A DNA stretch of 64,000 nucleotides, from contig JANQRL010000009.1 in the NCBI GenBank assembly GCA_028284605.1, forward strand, positions 1-64,000. Reading direction: 5' to 3'. The position numbers were made by a program, and so were the translations under genes. This document shows, in pieces, positions 34,767-43,620 of the stretch. The notes beneath the pieces are model-generated. The model searched no databases. It was not told the DNA's origin and saw only the letters and a program-made list of their open reading frames with translations. The DNA is from Paracoccaceae bacterium (GTDB lineage Bacteria; Pseudomonadota; Alphaproteobacteria; Rhodobacterales; Rhodobacteraceae). Positions within the stretch are counted from its first letter, which is position 1, and every line of letters starts with the position of its first letter.

Positions 34767-35369
34767 ATGAAATATTTCAAAAAGATACGCGAATACGTAC
34801 CGGTCGATCCGTTCCTGATCGAGATTGCCGGTGTCGATGATGCATGGGCCAGTGCGACGGGGCGGCAAGACAAGATCGCGGTACAACGCGAGGCCTTGGC
34901 GATCCCGCTGAGGGGCCTTCGCAAGTCCATGATCCTGGGCCGCAACCGCCGGGATGTCCACGAAAGCCGGTGGACGACGGGCTCCGTCAACTTTCCCGTC
35001 GCACGGGCCTTTCTGGACGACATCGCCGCGGAACTCGATGCCGATCTCGGCCGCGCCAAGATCGTCTGCCTCCCAGCGGGCAAGAGGGTTTTTCCGCATA
35101 TCGACCGGGGCGCGTACTACCGGCTCCGGGGCCGCTACCACTTCGTCCTGAAATCCTCGACCGGGTCTTGGCTCAAGGCCGGCGACGAGGACGTCCGGAT
35201 GCGGGAAGGCGAGCTCTGGTGGTTCGACAACGACCAGATGCACGAGGCCTTCAATGACGGGGACGAAGACCGGATTCACATCATCTTCGACCTGCTGCCC
35301 GCCGAGATGCGCAGCCGCGCCGCAGCCGCAACGGACGCGGCCCGGGCGAAAGCTGAAGAGGTAGCGTGA
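34767..35369 (+). CDS. Aspartyl/asparaginyl beta-hydroxylase domain protein
   Basis: A 200-residue cytoplasmic protein of the PF05118 family, iron(II)/2-oxoglutarate oxygenases related to the aspartyl hydroxylase domain of BAH and to LpxO-like enzymes. The facial triad is visible: His111 and Asp113 in RVFPHIDRGAYYRL, and His159 in DNDQMHEAFN; Arg169 in EDRIHIIFD would bind 2-oxoglutarate. The remaining length shows no targeting or membrane signal. AAAGGAG lies 8 bases before the ATG. It is the first gene of a four-gene coupled operon with a hydrolase, a P-loop NTPase and an ABC exporter half, so its substrate may be a small molecule or peptide made there. The substrate is unknown. Confidence 0.85.
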   Translation: MKYFKKIREYVPVDPFLIEIAGVDDAWASATGRQDKIAVQREALAIPLRGLRKSMILGRNRRDVHESRWTTGSVNFPVARAFLDDIAAELDADLGRAKIVCLPAGKRVFPHIDRGAYYRLRGRYHFVLKSSTGSWLKAGDEDVRMREGELWWFDNDQMHEAFNDGDEDRIHIIFDLLPAEMRSRAAAATDAARAKAEEVA

Positions 35370-36199
35370 CAATGGCACAGATCCACTACCAACGCGGCAC
35401 GCCAGGCGTTCTTCCCGCGACGTGGCTCATTCGACCCGATATGGCCAGCCGTGCCGCCGCCCTGGTCGCGATCCACGGCCTGAACCGCGAAACCGAGGCG
35501 ATGGCCGAATTGCTGGCGGCGCGGGCAGATGCGACGGGGCGCACCATCGTGCTGCCGGTCTTCGACGGCGCCTGCTGGCCGCGCTTTCAGCGTGCCGCCT
35601 GCGCGCAACGGTCCGACTGGGCCTTGCTTGGCCTGCTTCAGGTCCTGCGGGACGCGGGCCGGATCGGGCCGGCGGTGCCGGACCTGTCGGGCTTCTCCGG
35701 CGGCGCCCAATTCGCGCATCGCTTTGCCTGGCTCTACCCCGGCCGGGTCGGGCGGCTGTGTCTGGTGGCGCCAGGATGGTGGACCTTTCCCGATGCGCGC
35801 GGCAGCTACCCTTACGCGATCGGCGGGTCAGAGGGAGGCACCACGGCCTTTCATATGCGCGCCAACGTCGCGCGATTTCTCGACCGGGACATCCACGTGA
35901 CCGTCGGTGCCCTCGACGTTGGGCAGGACAAGAACTTGCGGCAGGACCCCGAAGTGGTCGCCCAGCAGGGCACCAACCGGGTCACCCGGGCCCGCGCCTG
36001 GACCGCCGCCGCGATCCGTGCCGCGCGCAAAGCCAACCTGCGGCCGCGGATTACGTTCCGGCTGATGGAGGACTGCACGCACAGCTTCGCGGATTGTGTC
36101 GCCAACGGGCGGCTCGACCGCACCTTCGTCCCGGACGGCGCCATCGACCCCGAGCGTCAGATCGGGTCCCTGCAAACCCAGCTTGTTGAGGTCGCCTGA
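35366..36199 (+). CDS. Alpha/beta hydrolase, operon member
   Basis: A 277-residue serine hydrolase. ALVAIHGLNRETEAMAELLA is the strand with the HG oxyanion motif, DLSGFSGGAQFAHRFAWLYP carries the GFSGG nucleophile elbow, and DCTHSFADCV near residue 240 holds the likely catalytic His. The layout resembles polyhydroxyalkanoate-depolymerase- or esterase-like enzymes acting on small esters. There is no signal peptide. The first in-frame start is GTG 35366, overlapping the hydroxylase stop as GTGA; ATG 35372 is equally possible. It overlaps the next gene by 1 base (TGATG). The substrate is unknown; context suggests it works on the same product as the hydroxylase. Confidence 0.8.
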   Translation: MTMAQIHYQRGTPGVLPATWLIRPDMASRAAALVAIHGLNRETEAMAELLAARADATGRTIVLPVFDGACWPRFQRAACAQRSDWALLGLLQVLRDAGRIGPAVPDLSGFSGGAQFAHRFAWLYPGRVGRLCLVAPGWWTFPDARGSYPYAIGGSEGGTTAFHMRANVARFLDRDIHVTVGALDVGQDKNLRQDPEVVAQQGTNRVTRARAWTAAAIRAARKANLRPRITFRLMEDCTHSFADCVANGRLDRTFVPDGAIDPERQIGSLQTQLVEVA

Positions 36200-37263
36200 T
36201 GCACCTGGTTGATATGACCCCAAAGGCCGCCCCGGTTCTGGAAGGCGCCAAGTGGAGCTTCGTCACGCGAAGGGTCCGGCGCGGCATCGTCGAGACGGTG
36301 GATACCGATCTGGCCGCGGCCCGGTCTGGCGACCTCGTGCTGGCTGAGGTCCAGGACCTCGGCAGCCACAAACGGTTGCAGCTCAGCGACGGCCGGTTCT
36401 CGACACTCTACCCGAAGGACCGGGTTGTCCTGGCCTGTGCCGATCGCTTTGCCGAGGACCAGTTCGAGGGCATCGCGGCCCTGTCACCGGAGGGCGCCGA
36501 CCTCCTGGCCGGCGGCGGTGTCGTGGGCCACCTGCTGTCTCGGAACGGCAAGGTGAAACGGCCGACACGGCTGTCGGTGATCGGCCGGCTGGCGGAGAGC
36601 GAGGGCCGCGTCCTCAATGTCGGCGACTTCGCCATCGACCCGGCCCCGCGCCGCGGTCCGGCCCGGGTGATCGGCGTGCTCGGCACCGGCATGAACGCCG
36701 GCAAGACCGCCGCCGCCGCGGGCCTCGTCAACGGCTTCAAACGGTATGGCGACCGGGTCGCTGCAATCAAGGCCACCGGCACCGGATCCTTCGGCGACGT
36801 TCACCAGTACGAGGCGGCCGGGGCCGCGCAGGTGCTCGACTTCACCGATGCCGGCCTGGCCTCGACCTTTCGGCAGCCGGTGGATCGCCTGGAGACGGTG
36901 ACGCGCACCCTCCTGTCCGCGACCGGCGACTGCGACATCGCTATCGTCGAATTGGCCGATGGCGTCAGCCAGGTGGAGACCGCCGATCTGCTGCGCCGGC
37001 CGAGCTATCGCGCGCTCTTCGACGCCTTCGTCCTGGCCGTCCCCGGCGCGCTGGCGGCTCGGGGCGCGCTGCGCTGGCTCGCCGAAGAGGCCGAGGTCGC
37101 ACCGCTCGCGCTGACCGGGCTGATCACGCAGGCCCCGATCGCTGTGGCCGAGGCAGAGACGCTCGGGTTTCCGGTCCTCTCGCGCGAGGACCTGTCCGAT
37201 CCGGCCACCGCGTCCTGCCTGCACACGATCCTGTCGCAATCCCCGCGTGCGGGCGCGGCATGA
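36199..37263 (+). CDS. Two-domain P-loop NTPase (BioD/MobB/DUF1611-like)
   Basis: A 354-residue protein. The C-terminal half is a SIMIBI-type P-loop NTPase: GVLGTGMNAGKTAAAAGLVN is a Walker A of the form seen in dethiobiotin synthetase and CobQ/MobB relatives, followed by AAIKATGTGSFGD and a CDIAIVELADGVSQ strand. The N-terminal 150 residues (SGDLVLAEVQDLGSHKRLQL, then TLYPKDRVVLACADRFAEDQ) look like a separate small domain that I cannot name. DUF1611 proteins share this two-part plan, and one of them, DgcN, acylates an amino acid; the match here is only general. It overlaps both neighbours (1 and 4 bases). ATP-dependent amidation or carboxyl activation is a guess. Confidence 0.65.
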   Translation: MHLVDMTPKAAPVLEGAKWSFVTRRVRRGIVETVDTDLAAARSGDLVLAEVQDLGSHKRLQLSDGRFSTLYPKDRVVLACADRFAEDQFEGIAALSPEGADLLAGGGVVGHLLSRNGKVKRPTRLSVIGRLAESEGRVLNVGDFAIDPAPRRGPARVIGVLGTGMNAGKTAAAAGLVNGFKRYGDRVAAIKATGTGSFGDVHQYEAAGAAQVLDFTDAGLASTFRQPVDRLETVTRTLLSATGDCDIAIVELADGVSQVETADLLRRPSYRALFDAFVLAVPGALAARGALRWLAEEAEVAPLALTGLITQAPIAVAEAETLGFPVLSREDLSDPATASCLHTILSQSPRAGAA

Positions 37264-38876
37264 GCCGACGGCCCAAGATCACCGGCGACCAGCGCTGGAT
37301 CGGACTTCTGGCGCTGGTCTGTCTTGCGCTCGGGCAGGCGGTCACCATGGTCGTGACCGCGTTCGCCACCCGCGACGTGGTCGGGGCCTTGCGCGCCGGG
37401 ACCGGCGCGATCCCGTTGCAGGCACTCCTGGCCATCGCGATCTCGGGCCTGGCGATCTTCGCCCTGCGCTCGGCCGAGGGCGCGGTGGGCGAGCGAACCG
37501 GACAGAGCTATGCCGCTGCGATCCGGCGGACGCTGTTTCTGCACATGACCCGGATGCCGCTCAGCGCGATGGCCGAACGCCGCGCCGGGGCGACCGCCCT
37601 GCGCTTCGTCGGCGATCTCTCGGCCTTCAAGGGATGGGTCGCGCGCGGCCTCGCGCGCCTCATCTCCGCCTCGGCAACGATCCCGGCCGCGTTCTTCATC
37701 CTCTATCTTCTGGATCCGCGCCTCGCCCTTGTGGCCGGGGGACCAATCGGGCTGGTGATCGGGTTCATTCTCTGGCTCGGCCGGCCGTTGGGCGAGGCCC
37801 ATGCCGACCTGCGAAGCCAGCGCGCGCGGCTCGCCGCCGCAATGGCAGAACGGCTGCCCCAGGGCATCGCTCTGCGACGGTCCGGGCGGGTCAAGACCGA
37901 ACTTCGCGCGCTCGACGCGAAGTCACGCGACATCATGGGCGCGGCGGTCCGCCGTGCATGGCTGGCCGAAACCGTCCGTGCGATGCCGGATGCCGCGGCG
38001 GGCGCCGCAGGCGCAATGTGCCTATGGGTCTGCCTTGATCGCGGCCTCGGTGTCGCCGACGCGGTCGCCGCGCTGACCGCGCTGGCGCTCATCGTCTGGC
38101 CGCTGCGGCTGCTGGCGGATGTCCGGGACCGGCAGAAGGCGTTCAGCATCGCGCGCGCCAAGCTCGATGCGGCTCTGTCGGCCCCCCGCTTTCCGGCCAT
38201 CGCCAAGACCGATATCGACCCAGATGCCGCCGCGATCCGTCTGGACGGCCTTGAACTGCCGGGCGTCGAACCGATCGATCTGACGCTTGACCGTGGAGCG
38301 TTGCGCCGTCTGGACGGACCTGCAAGCAGCGGAAAGAGCCGATTGCTCGTGACCCTCGCGGGCTTCGAAACGCCGCCCCGCAAGGGGGTTCTGGAAGTCC
38401 TCGGAACGAGACCCGCCGCCCTGGTGAGCGGTCGCATTCTCTATCTCGGACCACACGCGCCGATGTTGAAGGGCTCGTTGCGCCGCGAACTCACGCTCGG
38501 AACCGGGCGCAGCCCGGACGATGACGAACTGGAAGCCGCGCTTGGTCTCTCGGGCCTGTCGGACATGGCGGTTCGGATCGGAGGACTTCATGGCCAGGTG
38601 GCCGAGGGCCGCCGCAACCTGACCTCGACCGAGCGCACCCGCCTCTGCCTGGCACGCGGCCTGATCGCGCGGCCCGACCTTGCCCTGATCGATGCCGATG
38701 AGATCGGGTTGGAAAGCGATGATCTGTCGCTCCTGCTGGATCACTTCCGGCAATGTGGGGCTGCCGTCCTCGTGGTGACCTCGGCGCGCGTCTGCCCCGA
38801 AGTCCTTGATCCGCCCATCGTCCTGCGGCCGGACCAACCCGCAGCCAGTCGGCGATCCGACATCGCGGCAGCCTGA
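37260..38876 (+). CDS. ABC exporter half-transporter with degenerate ATPase domain
   Basis: A 538-residue fusion of a six-helix type-I exporter membrane domain (residues about 12-290) and an ATP-binding domain (about 320-525). Walker A is intact (GPASSGKSRLL). Other motifs are eroded: the Q-loop reads YLGPHAPM, the LSGGQ signature reads NLTSTERTR, Walker B reads LALIDADEIG so that Ala stands where the catalytic Glu is expected, and the H-loop region VVTSARV has no His. Such a protein often works as the inactive half of a heterodimer, but no partner gene is next to it. It overlaps the P-loop NTPase gene by 4 bases. Export of the operon's product is the natural inference. Confidence 0.8.
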   Translation: MSRRPKITGDQRWIGLLALVCLALGQAVTMVVTAFATRDVVGALRAGTGAIPLQALLAIAISGLAIFALRSAEGAVGERTGQSYAAAIRRTLFLHMTRMPLSAMAERRAGATALRFVGDLSAFKGWVARGLARLISASATIPAAFFILYLLDPRLALVAGGPIGLVIGFILWLGRPLGEAHADLRSQRARLAAAMAERLPQGIALRRSGRVKTELRALDAKSRDIMGAAVRRAWLAETVRAMPDAAAGAAGAMCLWVCLDRGLGVADAVAALTALALIVWPLRLLADVRDRQKAFSIARAKLDAALSAPRFPAIAKTDIDPDAAAIRLDGLELPGVEPIDLTLDRGALRRLDGPASSGKSRLLVTLAGFETPPRKGVLEVLGTRPAALVSGRILYLGPHAPMLKGSLRRELTLGTGRSPDDDELEAALGLSGLSDMAVRIGGLHGQVAEGRRNLTSTERTRLCLARGLIARPDLALIDADEIGLESDDLSLLLDHFRQCGAAVLVVTSARVCPEVLDPPIVLRPDQPAASRRSDIAAA

Positions 38877-39407
38877 TCTGAGGATCGCGCCCCTGGCCGG
38901 CGCCTCATTTCCATCTTCGACCGTCTTTTCAGGATTGCGGAATCGGCACATCCGGGCCCGCGGTCGAGACAGTCGATCCGCGATCCCTGAGAGGGACGCC
39001 TAGCGCCTGCTCGCGACGCACTGCCGAGTGCAGCCCGACGGCCACCCGACGCCTGAAGCTCCAAGCGTCTTTGGATGACATTGGTCGTGGACGAACGTCG
39101 ATACGGTCAAACGAGGCCGAACGTCCCTTGCGAAGAGCCCGATCCCGCCGCGCCGACGCGCCGGCACAATTGGGCTAGCGTCGGCTCAAGGAGATCAGGG
39201 CCGCGGTTTCGCCGTAACTTCACCAACGGAAGGTTTGGTCTGAGCGCCCGTTCGAGTGTTATCCTCGGATGACCGCTCCCTTCGGGAATCCGGACATTGT
39301 GGGATCCGCTACCTGCTGGAAGTTTTCAGCGCGTCACGATTGCGTTTGGCCGGTGGACCCCCTTCGGGCGATACCTCAAGAGTCGGTCCTGACCCGAAGG
39401 AGCCCGC
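38877..39407. other. Intergenic region, no gene seen
   Basis: About 530 bases with only short frames of poor composition. It closes the accessory block and leads into the CDP-alcohol phosphatidyltransferase gene. The only structure noted is the inverted repeat at 39361-39400. Confidence 0.5.
39361..39400 (+). promoter_or_regulatory. Inverted repeat overlapping a ribosome binding site
   Basis: CCTTCGGG (39361-39368) pairs perfectly with CCCGAAGG (39393-39400). The right arm overlaps the GAAGGAG ribosome binding site of the gene starting at 39408, so pairing in the mRNA would hide it. The 24-base loop contains no known riboswitch motif that I can recognise. Confidence 0.45.
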
Positions 39408-40016
39408 ATGCTCGACACCACGATCCGCAAGCTGATCGACCCGCCGCTGAACACGCTCGGCCAGCGCCTGGCGGAGCGTGGGATCGGCGCGGATCAGGTG
39501 ACGCTGGCGGGGCTCGCCCTCGGCCTCCTCGCGGCGGGCGCGATCTGGGCCGGGGCCTTCGCCCTGGCGCTGATCCTGCTTCTGACCTCCCGGCTGGCCG
39601 ACGGGCTCGACGGCGCCGTGGCCCGGGCGACCCGAAAGACCGATTTCGGCGGTTACCTCGATATCGCCGCGGACTTCCTGTTCTACGGCGCGATCCCCCT
39701 CGGCTTCGTCCTCCACGACCCCGCCGCGAACGGCGTCGCCGGGGCCTTCCTGCTGACCTCGTTCTACTTCAACGGCACCAGTTTCCTCGGTTATGCGATC
39801 CTCGCCGAGAAACGCGGGATCGAGACGCGCGCCCAGGGGATCAAGTCGCTCTACTACTCGAACGGTATCCTCGAAGGCACTGAGACCATCGTCTTCTTCG
39901 TCCTCCTCTGCCTGTTCCCCGCTGCCTTCGCGCCGCTCGCCTGGATTTTCGGCGCCCTCTGTTTTGCCACCGGTGCCTTGCGCATCCACGGTGCCCGCGC
40001 CGCGTTCCCCGACTGA
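39408..40016 (+). CDS. CDP-alcohol phosphatidyltransferase family protein (YnjF-like)
   Basis: A 202-residue membrane enzyme. The family motif is complete: Asp65, Asp68-Gly69, Ala72-Arg73, then Gly81/82, Asp85 and Asp89 (ADGLDGAVARATRK, DFGGYLDIAAD). About six hydrophobic helices follow and precede it. Members transfer a phosphoalcohol from a CDP-linked lipid or head group. In E. coli the homologue YnjF sits with the ynjBCD transporter, as here, so the set seems conserved as a unit. The real substrate is unknown. GAAGGAG precedes the ATG by 6 bases. The next gene starts 12 bases after the stop. Confidence 0.87.
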   Translation: MLDTTIRKLIDPPLNTLGQRLAERGIGADQVTLAGLALGLLAAGAIWAGAFALALILLLTSRLADGLDGAVARATRKTDFGGYLDIAADFLFYGAIPLGFVLHDPAANGVAGAFLLTSFYFNGTSFLGYAILAEKRGIETRAQGIKSLYYSNGILEGTETIVFFVLLCLFPAAFAPLAWIFGALCFATGALRIHGARAAFPD

Positions 40017-40028
40017 AAGGACCCGTCC

Positions 40029-41228
40029 ATGAGAAAGCTCGCCCTCGCCGCCGCGCTCCTCGCCCCGCTCGCCGCCTTCGCCGATCCCGACCCCGCCGAT
40101 TGGGACGCGGTGCTGGAGGAGGCGCGCGGCCAGACCGTCTTCTGGAACGCCTGGGGTGGCTCCACCACAACCAACGACTTCATCGCCTGGGCCGGAGAGC
40201 GCGTCGCCGAGGAGTATGGCGTGACCGTCGAGCATGTGAAGCTGACCGACACCGCCGATGCGGTCACACGGGTGCTGGCCGAGAAACAGGCCGGGCAGGA
40301 TACCGGTGGCGCCATCGATCTCATCTGGATCAACGGCGCCAATTTCGCGGCGATGAAGGAGGCCGACCTGCTCTTCGGCCCCTGGGCCGAGGACCTGCCG
40401 AACTGGGCCTTCGTCGATACCGAAGGCAAGACCGTCCAGACCGATTTCACCGTGCCCACGGAGGGGCTGGAGGCGCCCTGGGCCATGGCGCAGGTGGTCT
40501 TCATCCACGACACCGCCGACCTGCCGGAGCCTCTGCCGTCGATGCCGGCGCTGCTCGAATGGGCGGAGGCCAATCCGGGCCGCTTCACCTATCCGCAGCC
40601 ACCCGATTTCCTCGGCACCACTTTCCTGAAACAGGCGCTGATCGACCTGCTCGACGATCCCTCCGTGCTGGCCGAGCCGGTCGCGGAGGAGACCTACGAC
40701 GAGATCACCGAACCGCTCTGGACCTTCCTCGATACGCTGACGCCGCTCCTCTGGCGCGAGGGGCGGGCCTATCCGCAGACCGGGCCGCGCCAGCTTCAGC
40801 TCATCAATGATGGCGAGATCGACCTGGCGATTTCCTTCTCTCCGGGGGAGGCGTCCACGGCCATCGCCAACTTCCAGCTCCCCGACACGGCGCGCACCTT
40901 CGTGCTGGAGAAGGGCACCATCGGCAACGCCTCCTTCGTCACGATCCCCTACAATTCCGCGTCCAAGGCCGGCGCCATGGTGCTCGCCAACTTCCTGATG
41001 TCGCCGGAGGCGCAGCTTCGGGCCCAGGACCCGGAGATCCTCGGCTACGGCACCGTGCTGGCGATGGAGAAGCTCGCCGACGAGGACCGGCGCGGATTCG
41101 AGATGCTGGACCTCGGCATCGCCACGCTGAGCCCGGCGGAACTGGGCCAGGTGCAGGACGAGCCGCATCCAAGCTGGGCCACGCGGCTCTCCGAGGACTG
41201 GCAGGCGCGCTTCGGCGTCGCCGAGTGA
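40029..41228 (+). CDS. ABC transporter substrate-binding protein (YnjB-like)
   Basis: A 399-residue exported protein with signal peptide RKLALAAALLAPLAAFA. WDAVLEEARGQTVFWNAWGG and GGAIDLIWINGANFAAMKEA are characteristic of the YnjB group of solute-binding proteins, related to thiamine- and sulfate-type binders. The ligand is not established for the family. AAAGGA lies upstream of the ATG. It is followed 22 bases later by the permease and then the ATPase, making a complete importer with the CDP-alcohol phosphatidyltransferase as first gene of the operon. Confidence 0.88.
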   Translation: MRKLALAAALLAPLAAFADPDPADWDAVLEEARGQTVFWNAWGGSTTTNDFIAWAGERVAEEYGVTVEHVKLTDTADAVTRVLAEKQAGQDTGGAIDLIWINGANFAAMKEADLLFGPWAEDLPNWAFVDTEGKTVQTDFTVPTEGLEAPWAMAQVVFIHDTADLPEPLPSMPALLEWAEANPGRFTYPQPPDFLGTTFLKQALIDLLDDPSVLAEPVAEETYDEITEPLWTFLDTLTPLLWREGRAYPQTGPRQLQLINDGEIDLAISFSPGEASTAIANFQLPDTARTFVLEKGTIGNASFVTIPYNSASKAGAMVLANFLMSPEAQLRAQDPEILGYGTVLAMEKLADEDRRGFEMLDLGIATLSPAELGQVQDEPHPSWATRLSEDWQARFGVAE

Positions 41229-41250
41229 GACCGGCCCGGCGAGCGATCCG

Positions 41251-42993
41251 ATGACCGCGCCGCCTGCCGAACGCCCTGCTCTTTCGCCTTCGCGTCGGCC
41301 GCTGCGGCGGCGCCTGCTTCCGACCCTGCCGCTGCTCACCCTCCTTGCCATGCTGGGCCCGGTGGCGGCGGGTCTCGGCGGTACGCTCCTGCCCGCCTTC
41401 GGCCACCTGCCCGCCGCCGGCGAGACAGGCCCGTCGCTCGACCCGTTCCGGGCGCTCTTCGCCTGGCCCGGGCTCGGGGATGCCGTGCGCCTCTCGATCA
41501 CCACCGGCCTTCTTGCCACCGCCACGTCGCTGGCCATTGTCGTCCTGATCACCGCCGGCTGGTCCGGCACCCGCGCCTTTCGGGTGATCGAGCGGCTGCT
41601 TTCGCCGCTCCTGGCCGTGCCCCACGCCGCCGCCGCCTTCGGCCTCGCCTTCCTGATCGCTCCCTCGGGCTGGATCGCCCGCCTGTTCTCCCCCGGGCTC
41701 ACGGGATGGGAGCGCCCGCCGGACCTGCTCATCGTGCAGGACCCCTGGGGCCTGACGATGACTGCGGGGCTGGTCGCCAAGGAGGTGCCGTTCCTGTTGC
41801 TGATGACCCTCGCGGCTTTGGGCCAGGTGAAGGCGCAGGAGAGCGTGACGGTGGCCCGCGCGCTCGGCTATGGACGGCTGACGGGCTGGCTCAAGACGGT
41901 GTTTCCCCGGGTCTACGCCCAGATAAGGCTGCCGGTCTATGTGGTGCTGGCCTATTCGATGTCGGTGGTCGATGTCGCGGTGATTCTCGGGCCGAACACG
42001 CCGCCGACGCTCTCGGTCCAGATCGTGCGCTGGATGGCCGACCCGGACCTCGCCATGCGCCTGCAAGCCGCCGCCGGAGCGCTCCTGCAACTCGGCCTCG
42101 TGCTCGGGGCGCTGGCGCTCTGGTTCCTGCTGGAACGGCTGGTGGCCTGGCTCGCCCGGCGCTGGATCGCCTCGGGCCGACGCGGCCGGGTGGACCCGCT
42201 CTGGCGCGGCATCGGCCTCGGCGCTGCCGGTCTCTCCGCCTTCGCGGTCCTCGCCGGTCTCGCTGGTCTCGCCCTCTGGTCCGTGGCCGGGTTCTGGAGC
42301 TTCCCCGACGCGCTCCCCGATGGCCTCAGCCTCCGCAGTTGGGGCCGCCACGGACCCGCGGCCACGGAAGCCCTGGGCGAGACCGCTCTCATCGCGTTGA
42401 CCGCGACTGTGGGCGCCCTTGCGCTCGCCATCGGCTGTCTGGAGGCCGAGCACCGCTACGGGTTGCGCCCCTCGACCCGGGGCCTCTGGCTCCTTTACCT
42501 GCCGCTGCTCGTTCCCCAGATCGCCTTCCTGCCGGGCTTGCAAACCCTGCTCCTCTTCGGCGGCGCGGATATGGGGCGGCTGCCGGTGATCCTCGCCCAT
42601 CTGGTCTTCGTCCTCCCGTACGTCTTCCTCTCCCTCGGCGATCCCTACCGGGCCTGGGACAGTCGCCAGGGCATTGTCGCCGCCGCCCTCGGTTCCAGCC
42701 CCGACCGGGTGCTCTGGCGGGTCCGGCTGCCGATGCTGCTCCGCCCGGTGCTGACCGCCAGTGCCGTGGGCCTCGCCGTCTCGGTCGGGCAATACCTGCC
42801 GACGCTCCTGATCGGCGGGGGCCGGGTCGCGACGCTGACCACCGAAGCGGTGGCGCTCGCCTCCGGCGGCGACCGGCGTGCCATCGGCGTCTACGGCCTG
42901 ATGCAGAGCGCCGCGGCGCTGATCCCCTTCGCCCTGGCGCTGGCCCTGCCGGCGCTGATCTGGCGCAACCGGAAAGGGCTCGCCATTGGATAA
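41251..42993 (+). CDS. ABC transporter permease, duplicated (YnjC-like)
   Basis: A 580-residue permease with two fused membrane halves (about residues 20-305 and 330-575), each with about six helices. The coupling loops are recognisable: ESVTVARALGYGRLTGWLKT in the first half and GIVAAALGSSPDRVLWRVRL in the second. The layout is like ThiP and E. coli YnjC. A basic N-terminal stretch (RPLRRRLLPTLP) precedes helix 1. It pairs with the YnjB-like binding protein and the YnjD-like ATPase. The ligand is unknown. Confidence 0.88.
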   Translation: MTAPPAERPALSPSRRPLRRRLLPTLPLLTLLAMLGPVAAGLGGTLLPAFGHLPAAGETGPSLDPFRALFAWPGLGDAVRLSITTGLLATATSLAIVVLITAGWSGTRAFRVIERLLSPLLAVPHAAAAFGLAFLIAPSGWIARLFSPGLTGWERPPDLLIVQDPWGLTMTAGLVAKEVPFLLLMTLAALGQVKAQESVTVARALGYGRLTGWLKTVFPRVYAQIRLPVYVVLAYSMSVVDVAVILGPNTPPTLSVQIVRWMADPDLAMRLQAAAGALLQLGLVLGALALWFLLERLVAWLARRWIASGRRGRVDPLWRGIGLGAAGLSAFAVLAGLAGLALWSVAGFWSFPDALPDGLSLRSWGRHGPAATEALGETALIALTATVGALALAIGCLEAEHRYGLRPSTRGLWLLYLPLLVPQIAFLPGLQTLLLFGGADMGRLPVILAHLVFVLPYVFLSLGDPYRAWDSRQGIVAAALGSSPDRVLWRVRLPMLLRPVLTASAVGLAVSVGQYLPTLLIGGGRVATLTTEAVALASGGDRRAIGVYGLMQSAAALIPFALALALPALIWRNRKGLAIG

Positions 42994-43615
42994 GGGGCTT
43001 GAACTCCGGGGCCTAACGGTCCGCCAGAACGGTACCGTCCTGGCCGCCCTCGACCGCCGGATTGGCCCGGGCGAGGTGGTGACGCTGATGGGGCCGTCGG
43101 GCTCGGGCAAGTCCACGCTGCTCTCCGCCATCATCGGCACCCTGGCGCGGGACTTCGGGATGGAGGGACGGGTCCATCTCGACGGCACGGACATCACCGA
43201 CCTGCCGCCACACAAGCGCAAAGTGGGCATCCTGTTTCAGGACGACCTTCTGTTTCCGCATCTGAGCGTCGGACAGAACCTCGCCTTCGGGTTGGAGCCG
43301 GGCGGCAGCCGCGCCGAGCGGCGGGCCCGGGTCGAGGGGGCCCTGACAGAAGTCGGGCTCGAGGGGTTTGCCGACCGCGATCCGGCGACGCTTTCGGGCG
43401 GACAGCGGGCACGGGTGGCCTTGATGCGGATGCTGCTCGCGGAGCCCTGCGCGCTCCTCCTCGACGAGCCGTTTTCCCGGCTCGACGCGGAGCTGCGCCA
43501 ACAGGTACGGGACCTGGTCTTCGGCACCGCCCGCCAGCGCGACCTGCCCGTGCTCATGGTCACCCATGACGAGGAAGATGCCCGTGCCGCCGGTGGCGAT
43601 GTCGTTCGTCTCTGA
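42986..43615 (+). CDS. ABC transporter ATP-binding protein (YnjD-like)
   Basis: A 209-residue ABC ATPase with all motifs: Walker A GPSGSGKSTLLSAIIGTL, Q-loop ILFQDDLLFPHLSVG, signature LSGGQRARVALMRMLL, Walker B CALLLDEPFSRLD, and H-loop MVTHDEED. It is short, like YnjD and ThiQ. The likely start is a TTG at 42986, overlapping the permease stop by 8 bases. It is the last gene of the ynjF-ynjBCD-like operon. An AT-rich palindrome pair begins 6 bases after its stop. Confidence 0.9.
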   Translation: MDKGLELRGLTVRQNGTVLAALDRRIGPGEVVTLMGPSGSGKSTLLSAIIGTLARDFGMEGRVHLDGTDITDLPPHKRKVGILFQDDLLFPHLSVGQNLAFGLEPGGSRAERRARVEGALTEVGLEGFADRDPATLSGGQRARVALMRMLLAEPCALLLDEPFSRLDAELRQQVRDLVFGTARQRDLPVLMVTHDEEDARAAGGDVVRL

Positions 43616-43620
43616 TCCCG

